Positions 40,859 through 45,830 of a stretch of DNA of 45,830 nucleotides are shown here, piece by piece; the stretch's first letter is position 1; each line of letters opens with the position of its first letter. Source of the DNA: an uncultured Patescibacteria group bacterium (GTDB taxonomy: Bacteria > Patescibacteriota > Minisyncoccia > Phycocordibacterales > UBA12088); contig CAMYLP010000001.1 of NCBI GenBank assembly GCA_947259245.1, positions 1 through 45,830 of the forward strand, given 5' to 3'. Both the position numbers and the translations under genes were made by a program. Under the pieces are notes generated by a model that did not search any database, was not told the DNA's origin, and was given only the letters and a program-made list of their open reading frames with translations.

Positions 40859-42721
40859 TTACTGTGTGTTAGGTGTGTCATCGTCCTGTTTTCGAATTTG
40901 TATTGTGCTACGTTCTATCCAGGCCACAGCTATGGCGAGCCCTCCAATGATAAAGAATGTCACAATGCGCATGCCCTGCGGCATCAACCACGCCTCCACA
41001 AAGACGAGTCGTGCTATTACGCCGCCAAAGAGTACCCCTGCTACCATGCGCTGCCACCACTCGCCGGTCACCTTACCGGCAAAATAGAAGCCAGCCGCGA
41101 TGAGGGTGTAGACCGTGAGCGCGACAAAGGTGCCAACTTCGTACATGAATAGTGCGTGTGTCACAAGCCAAATGAGCGTGAGATCGTAGAGGCCGGAGAT
41201 GATGTAGCCGGTGTGCTCAACGTTCTCGAGTGTCTCGTGGTCCTCCTTTGGACGCTTCGCTTTCTCTGACCCGAACGCGTAGGCAACCGAGGCAACGATG
41301 GTCGACATGATCACAAGTACCAGTGCATGTACGTGGATAATACTGTCGTGCCACTCATCTGCCATGACACTTCCGAGTGACAGAAGGAGAGGCACCACCG
41401 AAGGAATAGCGAGAAGTACGATACTCGAGGTGCGCCCGGTCACACGGTACCCGATAGCGAGGAGTGCGGCCGCCTCCAGTGCAAGTGCGATCGTGAGCAC
41501 GCCTCCCTCAAGCTCAAGCATGGTTGCGGTGCCAAGATACACCACACCCACCGCTACGTACGAGTAGAAGTAGTTCAGGGTCGCACCCCACCGTACCGCG
41601 AGAAACGCACCCCATGCAAAGACGACGGTCCATACCATGAGAAGCAGACTCCGCCAGTCGTTCCCCGTCTGCGCTTCGGTACCCTGGAGCGTAGCGTACG
41701 GTGAAGCGGGTGCAGCAGCGATGAGTATCCACACGAGAAGGAAGAGGCCCGTCCCGAGTGCAGTAAGGAGGTCGACGATGTTTGTCTTGTGTACCACGCG
41801 CATACCCATAATAGAGATGCCGAAGAAAAGCGCCGTGAAAATGTATGCAAAGACAAGACCGATGTCGAGCTCAGCACTTGCCCACCATGTACTCTCAATC
41901 TCCCCTATGCTGTACAGCCCCACCACGATGAGTGCAATAAGCGGCAACATGCGCCAGCCGGTAATGGCTGTCACCCACAGTGCCCCGATCGTAAACACGA
42001 GCAGGTACAGAAAAAGTTCGGTAATCGAAAGTGTGCTGTCAATCATCAAGGGTGCGATGCCGGCGAGGAGTACGTTTGCGTACGAAAGAGGGCGCTGCTT
42101 GAACACAATGCTCGATGCACCAAGGGTTGCGGCGGTAAGGAACATGACCACAAGTGCTGAGAGCGGGGTGAAGAAATCGTACAGTTCTCGTGCCGCAAAC
42201 ATTGCAAGAACAATGATCACAGCACCCACAAACTGCAGCACACTTCCCTGCGTAACAAAGCTTCGTATACGGAACCACCCCAGACCGAGCACAGCAGCAC
42301 CGGTCGTGAGCGCAAGCGTGATGCGGCCCATCTCCCCTATCCAACCCTGTGCTACCGCATAACTCACAAACCACCCGGCACCAAGTATCACCAAAAAACC
42401 GCCGAGCTTCATGAGCCAGTCTTCTTTGCACCATCCAAAGAAACGTTCCAGTACATTTGGTTCGCTTGGGGTGGTCTGGCGCCAACCCCCTGTTCGTTCG
42501 ACGGGTGGAGCTGCCTGTTGCTCGAGGAGGGTGTGGGATGCCACCGGTGCTTGCGATGCGGGCGTCGCTTGTGGGGCGCTTTGCTGCGCTTCTCCACGCG
42601 TTAGCTGCTCGAGGTAGCGCTCAATATGATCAAGACGTGCATTTGTTTTGCTCGTCCGCATGAAAAGTACGATCACCAGAACCAACGCGATGAATCCAAA
42701 GAACATATCTAACATGAACAT
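40859..42721 (-). CDS. DUF2339-family polytopic membrane protein
   Basis: 620 residues. A single N-terminal helix with a coiled segment ([18 protein letters not shown]) and a Pro/Gln/Ala-rich linker, then [20 protein letters not shown] and about 15-18 predicted helices to the C-terminus. The KxGGxLxxLGxxWFVxYA-type opening is the DUF2339 signature. Function unknown; members are proposed envelope or transport proteins. Upstream of the TSP3 gene in one operon. TATTAT (about 42732-42737) lies 10 bases before ATG 42721, so probably leaderless. Confidence 0.85.
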   Translation of the reverse strand: MFMLDMFFGFIALVLVIVLFMRTSKTNARLDHIERYLEQLTRGEAQQSAPQATPASQAPVASHTLLEQQAAPPVERTGGWRQTTPSEPNVLERFFGWCKEDWLMKLGGFLVILGAGWFVSYAVAQGWIGEMGRITLALTTGAAVLGLGWFRIRSFVTQGSVLQFVGAVIIVLAMFAARELYDFFTPLSALVVMFLTAATLGASSIVFKQRPLSYANVLLAGIAPLMIDSTLSITELFLYLLVFTIGALWVTAITGWRMLPLIALIVVGLYSIGEIESTWWASAELDIGLVFAYIFTALFFGISIMGMRVVHKTNIVDLLTALGTGLFLLVWILIAAAPASPYATLQGTEAQTGNDWRSLLLMVWTVVFAWGAFLAVRWGATLNYFYSYVAVGVVYLGTATMLELEGGVLTIALALEAAALLAIGYRVTGRTSSIVLLAIPSVVPLLLSLGSVMADEWHDSIIHVHALVLVIMSTIVASVAYAFGSEKAKRPKEDHETLENVEHTGYIISGLYDLTLIWLVTHALFMYEVGTFVALTVYTLIAAGFYFAGKVTGEWWQRMVAGVLFGGVIARLVFVEAWLMPQGMRIVTFFIIGGLAIAVAWIERSTIQIRKQDDDTPNTQ

Positions 42722-42803
42722 CTATACATATATAATAGTATCTCCATAGTAGCGCTAAAGTGCATGAAGGACACGCTCTTTGTGCACACGACTGCCCTGT
42801 GGG

Positions 42804-44072
42804 CTATGCAAAGGTCGAAGGTACCGGGTGTTCGTTCGCTAGCATGCGAACGGCGCTACGTACTTCATTAAGCTTGGCTTTGTCGCCAACAGCCTTCAGT
42901 GCTGAGACCATCAACGCTGCCACCTCAGCACTTTCACCCGTAGTGAAGCCGCGAGTAGTCATCGCGGGCGTACCGAAGCGTATACCGCTTGGGTCCAGTG
43001 GCTTCCTCTGGTCATCCGCTATCACGTTCTTGTTCACTGTAATGCCGACCTCATCCAGGAGCTTCTCTGCCTCGGCGCCTGTGACACCCAGCGAGCCGTA
43101 GACATCTGCGAGGATGAGGTGGTTCGACGTACCTCCACCGAGCATACGAATGCCCTCCTCACGAAAAACCTCTTCCATTGCCTTGGCGTTCTTGAGCACC
43201 TGCCCCGCATAATTCCTGAACGAAGGATGCAGTGCTTCGCCAAACGCCACCGCTTTAGCCGCGATATTGTTCATGTGCGGGCCGCCCTGAAGCCCGGGAA
43301 ATATTGTCTTGTCTATTTTGTTCGCTATGTCTTCACTCTTGTTCACCAGCACCATGCCCCCGCGTGGTCCGCGCAGCGTCTTGTGAGTAGTGGTGGTCAT
43401 GAGATCAAAGCCAGCGTCGAACGGATTCTTGTGTACGCCGCCAGCTATGAGTCCCGCAATGTGCGCTACGTCTGCCATGGTGAGCGCGCCAACCTCACGA
43501 GCGATGTTCACAAACTGCTCGTAGTCGAGCTCGCGGCTGTACGCAGAGAAACCCGCCAATATGAGCTTGGGCTTTTCGCGTTTTGCGATCTCTCGCATCT
43601 CGCCGTAGTCTATTTCCCCTGTCTCAACATCCTTCATTTTGTAGCGCACAAAGTTGAAGACCTTCGTCATCATGGTCACCGGGTGCCCGTGCGTCAGATG
43701 ACCGCCGTGCGAGAGGTCCATGCCGAGGACTGTGTCACCGGGCTCCAAGAGTGCAAAGTACACTGCAATGTTTGCCGGCGCACCTGAAAGAGGTTGCACG
43801 TTAGCATGATCACATGTAAAAAGTTTCTTCGCGCGATCTATCGCGAGTGTCTCCACTGCATCGGTATATTCCTGACCGCCGTAGTAACGTTTTCCCGGAT
43901 ATCCTTCCGCGTACTTGTTGGTGAGCACCGAGCCCAATGCCTCACGCACCGGGAGTGACACGTAATTCTCACTCGGAATGAGCTCAAGGCCCTCCGCTTC
44001 ACGTATTTCTTCACCCACAAGTGCTGCGTGCACGTCTTCATCATAACCTTCTGTGTGCGGGTACCCTTCCAT
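42804..44072 (-). CDS. glyA: Serine hydroxymethyltransferase
   Basis: PLP enzyme interconverting serine and glycine while making methylene-tetrahydrofolate, the one-carbon donor needed by ThyA. 422 residues from ATG 44072 (MEGYPHTEGYDEDVHAALVG), chosen because TATACT lies 8 bases upstream; the track's extra 77 codons overlap a microprotein gene. Family markers: GLELIPSENYVSLPVREALG, LTNKYAEGYPGKRYYGG, the PLP lysine in TTTTHKTLRGPRGG, and TRGFTTGESAEVA near the end. Complete. With dut and thyA nearby, the pyrimidine/one-carbon theme is notable. Confidence 0.95.
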   Translation of the reverse strand: MEGYPHTEGYDEDVHAALVGEEIREAEGLELIPSENYVSLPVREALGSVLTNKYAEGYPGKRYYGGQEYTDAVETLAIDRAKKLFTCDHANVQPLSGAPANIAVYFALLEPGDTVLGMDLSHGGHLTHGHPVTMMTKVFNFVRYKMKDVETGEIDYGEMREIAKREKPKLILAGFSAYSRELDYEQFVNIAREVGALTMADVAHIAGLIAGGVHKNPFDAGFDLMTTTTHKTLRGPRGGMVLVNKSEDIANKIDKTIFPGLQGGPHMNNIAAKAVAFGEALHPSFRNYAGQVLKNAKAMEEVFREEGIRMLGGGTSNHLILADVYGSLGVTGAEAEKLLDEVGITVNKNVIADDQRKPLDPSGIRFGTPAMTTRGFTTGESAEVAALMVSALKAVGDKAKLNEVRSAVRMLANEHPVPSTFA

Positions 44073-44111
44073 AGACGCACAGTATATCACGCAGCTTCTC
44101 ACCTGCACGCA

Positions 44112-44138
44112 TAAAAAGCCGGCACAGTGTGCCGGCTC
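44112..44138 (-). terminator. Terminator after microprotein 44156-44296
   Basis: Minus strand AGCCGGCAC-ACT-GTGCCGGCT followed by TTTTTAT; 9-bp perfect stem. Confidence 0.85.
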
Positions 44139-44155
44139 ATCGTCCTGTACGGATA

Positions 44156-44296
44156 TTATTTGTGGTGATGAGACTTTTTGTCCGTGTATTTTGTCCAACC
44201 CAGAGCTAAAACTACTCCGATGGCAAGAACGATCCACATGACCAAGTGTGCACCCATGACCTCCACATTTAACAGTTTTTGCAATAAATCCGGCAT
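44156..44296 (-). CDS. 46-residue single-TM microprotein
   Basis: Missed by the track. ATG 44296 has AGGGGA (44305-44310) 8 bases upstream and a promoter TTGACA-17-TAGACT (44371-44343). The product starts MPDLLQKLLNVEVMGAHL, then one membrane helix (VMWIVLAIGVVLALGW) and a basic His-rich tail (TKYTDKKSHHHK). A terminator follows 18 bases after the stop, so this is a complete transcription unit between glyA and gene 44484-44903. Function unknown. Confidence 0.72.
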   Translation of the reverse strand: MPDLLQKLLNVEVMGAHLVMWIVLAIGVVLALGWTKYTDKKSHHHK

Positions 44297-44342
44297 TTCT
44301 CATTTCCCCTAGTCCGTAGTATTAACAGAAGTTCCACTTTTA

Positions 44343-44371
44343 AGTCTATGCTTATTCCAACCGATTGTCAA
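44343..44371 (-). promoter_or_regulatory. Promoter of microprotein 44156-44296
   Basis: Minus-strand TTGACA (44366-44371), 17-base spacer, TAGACT (44343-44348). Confidence 0.7.
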
Positions 44372-44422
44372 TTTTTGACATATGATAAGTGGCTTTATCT
44401 GTACGTCTATTCCTTACACAAC

Positions 44423-44451
44423 TTGCATGTGACATATTTATGTTGTATGGT
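44423..44451 (+). promoter_or_regulatory. Promoter of gene 44484-44903
   Basis: TTGCAT (44423-44428), 17-base spacer, TATGGT (44446-44451). Confidence 0.6.
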
Positions 44452-44483
44452 ATGCGAGGAAACATAACGATAGGAGTAGTGCA

Positions 44484-44903
44484 ATGCCGTCTACCAGACG
44501 CAAAGATCCTGAACCGCCCATTACCTTCCAACTTCGCAAAAGAGGTGCCACATATATGCTGCGTGCATACGAAACGCGGTATCAACATGTCCTCTCGTGG
44601 GATACTGCACCAGCTAGCATCGCTCTCGCCACACGAACGACCGATTTGAACTCCAAATGCTGCGGCGTACGCATACGCCAGCCCCACAAACTCATAAATC
44701 GGGTAGGCGGTGCGTTACACCTCGATTACCTCGTCATGCGAGCGTACGTTCACTCCATTGCCGAAGGGCCCGACCTACAATACTATGTGCGGGAGTGTGA
44801 AAACTTTCGGCGTGCCGGTGAATGGCTCTTGTGCCATGAACGGATCGTCGTGCCAAATCAAATACGTGATCGTCTCCTTGTGCTCCTTCGCTCTGTCGTG
44901 TAA
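44484..44903 (+). CDS. Hypothetical basic protein
   Basis: 139 residues. GGAG precedes ATG 44484 by about 8 bases. Arg-rich and mostly soluble (RRKDPEPPITFQLRKRGATY, then SKCCGVRIRQPHKLINRVGG, ECENFRRAGEWLLCHERIVV). Four Cys but no clear metal motif. No family recognised; basic charge would allow nucleic-acid binding. Own promoter and terminator; plus-strand unit convergent with dut. Confidence 0.65.
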   Translation: MPSTRRKDPEPPITFQLRKRGATYMLRAYETRYQHVLSWDTAPASIALATRTTDLNSKCCGVRIRQPHKLINRVGGALHLDYLVMRAYVHSIAEGPDLQYYVRECENFRRAGEWLLCHERIVVPNQIRDRLLVLLRSVV

Positions 44904-44914
44904 CGACAAACCTG

Positions 44915-44944
44915 ACACCCCCATACGTGAGGGGTGTTTTTTTA
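44915..44944 (+). terminator. Intrinsic terminator after gene 44484-44903
   Basis: ACACCCC / GGGGTGT stem followed by TTTTTTTATT. Confidence 0.9.
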
Positions 44945-44953
44945 TTCAGCGTG

Positions 44954-45382
44954 TCACTTGCCTGTGCTTCCAAAACCAGCCACACCACGTTTGGTATCGT
45001 CGAGGGAGTCCACCTCCTCTATGGAGACATGTTCTATCCTCTGAACAACGAGCTGCGCGACCTTGTGGTGCTTTTCATATGTGTACGGTGTGTCGCTCAA
45101 ATTCACGACACCAACCTGCACTTCCCCACGGTACCCGGCGTCTATCACCCCACCGACGGTCTTCAGTCCATGCTTGTGCGAGAGCCCGCTCTTGTCCCAC
45201 ACAAAACCCGCGTACCCTTCGGGTATGGCCATGGCAAGGCCGGTCGGCACCTGTACGCGCTCGCCTGGCTGTATGGTGACCTCGTCACGCGCATAGAGGT
45301 CACACGCCGCATCGTCGTCATGGCCGTAGCTTGGGAGTGGTACCTCCGGGTCAAGGCGCTGTATTTGAAGTGAGAGTGTCAT
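44954..45382 (-). CDS. dut: dUTP diphosphatase
   Basis: Hydrolyses dUTP to dUMP, keeping uracil out of DNA and supplying ThyA. 142 residues from ATG 45382, a normal trimeric dUTPase length; the track adds 50 spurious codons. Motifs in order: DDDAACDLYA (motif 1), WDKSGLSHKHGLKT (2), GGVIDAGYRGEV (3), KVAQLVVQRIE (4) and the P-loop-like RGVAGFGSTGK (5). TATAGT lies 12 bases before the ATG. Divergent from thyA, with which it forms a dTMP-synthesis pair. Confidence 0.95.
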   Translation of the reverse strand: MTLSLQIQRLDPEVPLPSYGHDDDAACDLYARDEVTIQPGERVQVPTGLAMAIPEGYAGFVWDKSGLSHKHGLKTVGGVIDAGYRGEVQVGVVNLSDTPYTYEKHHKVAQLVVQRIEHVSIEEVDSLDDTKRGVAGFGSTGK

Positions 45383-45420
45383 GGCACATATGGTACTATA
45401 CGAAAACCTTCGACGTAAGA

Positions 45421-45448
45421 TTGACGTGACACATCGCTCACGTATTGT
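45421..45448 (+). promoter_or_regulatory. thyA promoter
   Basis: TTGACG (45421-45426), 16-base spacer, TATTGT (45443-45448); start about 25 bases before the ATG. Confidence 0.55.
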
Positions 45449-45477
45449 ACGTTGAGACCATAACCGAGGAAAGATAC

Positions 45478-45830
45478 ATGAAAGATCAACCGATTGCTTA
45501 CAAACCCTACGGCAAGCGTTCACCAGACACACAGTACTACGACCTCCTTCGGCGGCTCCTGAAAGGGCGCGAGGTCATGCCGATACACGGTGAGGCATCG
45601 CACATGCTCGTTGGCCAACAGATGCGCTTTGACATGCGAAACGGCTTTCCGCTGCTTCCCATCCGAGACCTCACAAAGTCGTTCCCCGGTGCCCTCGGCG
45701 AGCTCATCGCCTTTATGCATGGAGCACACACGCTCGAGGAACTTAAAGAGTGGGGCTGTCCCAAGATCTTTTGGGAGCGCTGGGTCACCAAGGAGAAGTG
45801 CGATGTCTTTGGCCTTCCGGAGCACGAGCT
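45478..45830 (+). CDS. thyA: Thymidylate synthase, 3'-truncated by window edge
   Basis: Converts dUMP to dTMP using methylene-tetrahydrofolate. Absent from the ORF track because no stop lies in the window. ATG 45478 follows GAGGAAAG. The first 117 residues are visible: YYDLLRRLLKGREVMPIHGE, MRFDMRNGFPLLPIRDL (matching QMRFDLRDGFPLLTTKK in typical ThyA), FPGALGELIAFMHGAHTLEE, then GCPKIFWERWV. The dTMP-forming Cys is beyond the window end. Divergent from dut. Confidence 0.88.
   Translation, partial: MKDQPIAYKPYGKRSPDTQYYDLLRRLLKGREVMPIHGEASHMLVGQQMRFDMRNGFPLLPIRDLTKSFPGALGELIAFMHGAHTLEELKEWGCPKIFWERWVTKEKCDVFGLPEHE

Overview
This window looks like a chromosomal segment from a Candidate Phyla Radiation (Patescibacteria, most likely Parcubacteria-like) bacterium. 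The evidence is a 23S rRNA gene split by several insertions and unlinked from any 16S, an EF-P of the type I associate with this group, compact tRNA synthetases, many genes of unknown function, large acidic surface proteins, and housekeeping genes whose -10 boxes lie only 6-12 bases before the start codon. The taxonomic placement is inference.

Layout. 1-3.3 kb: the 3' part of a GT4 glycosyltransferase converges on rodA plus a Cys-rich anchored protein. 3.4-9.5 kb: a minus-strand 23S-5S rRNA operon with its own promoter. The 23S is about 5.2 kb because it carries three group I introns (E. coli sites about 2593, 2262 and 1931) and an intervening sequence at helix 45. One intron encodes a LAGLIDADG endonuclease, another a 47-residue hydrophobic microprotein with a good ribosome binding site. 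tRNA-like folds occur in the helix-45 insert and in the 23S-5S spacer. 9.56-9.79 kb: an apparently untranslated structured RNA with its own promoter and terminator. 9.8-16 kb: an HTH-nucleotidyltransferase protein, rplJ-rplL with an L10-type leader, microproteins, a large surface protein with a peptidoglycan-binding domain, and a winged-helix protein. 16.1-19.9 kb: ftsK, an Ig-like membrane protein and recA. 20.2-27.2 kb: an ECF sigma factor, efp, rpsF-ssb-rpsR, tatD, metG and an AI-2E-type permease. 27.3-32.2 kb: a three-repeat surface protein, glyS and a large anchored protein. 32.2-44.3 kb: recO, ileS, argS, DUF2914, thrombospondin-type-3 and DUF2339 membrane proteins, and glyA. 44.4-45.8 kb: a small gene, dut, and the start of thyA.

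How the genes fit together. Translation (rRNA, L10, L12, S6, S18, EF-P and four tRNA synthetases), DNA maintenance (RecA, RecO, Ssb, FtsK, Dut/ThyA, TatD) and cell envelope (RodA, GT4, anchored acidic proteins) dominate. Small plus-strand genes, each with promoter, Shine-Dalgarno and usually terminator, are interspersed between the mostly minus-strand housekeeping genes.

The most noteworthy items are: (1) a four-copy structured repeat with a conserved apical core on sequence-divergent but complementary stems; (2) an isoleucyl-tRNA synthetase with a complete histidine-phosphatase domain inside its catalytic region; (3) the intron-borne microprotein; (4) the orphan structured RNA; (5) tRNA-like folds embedded in the rRNA operon; (6) the leaderless-promoter signature.
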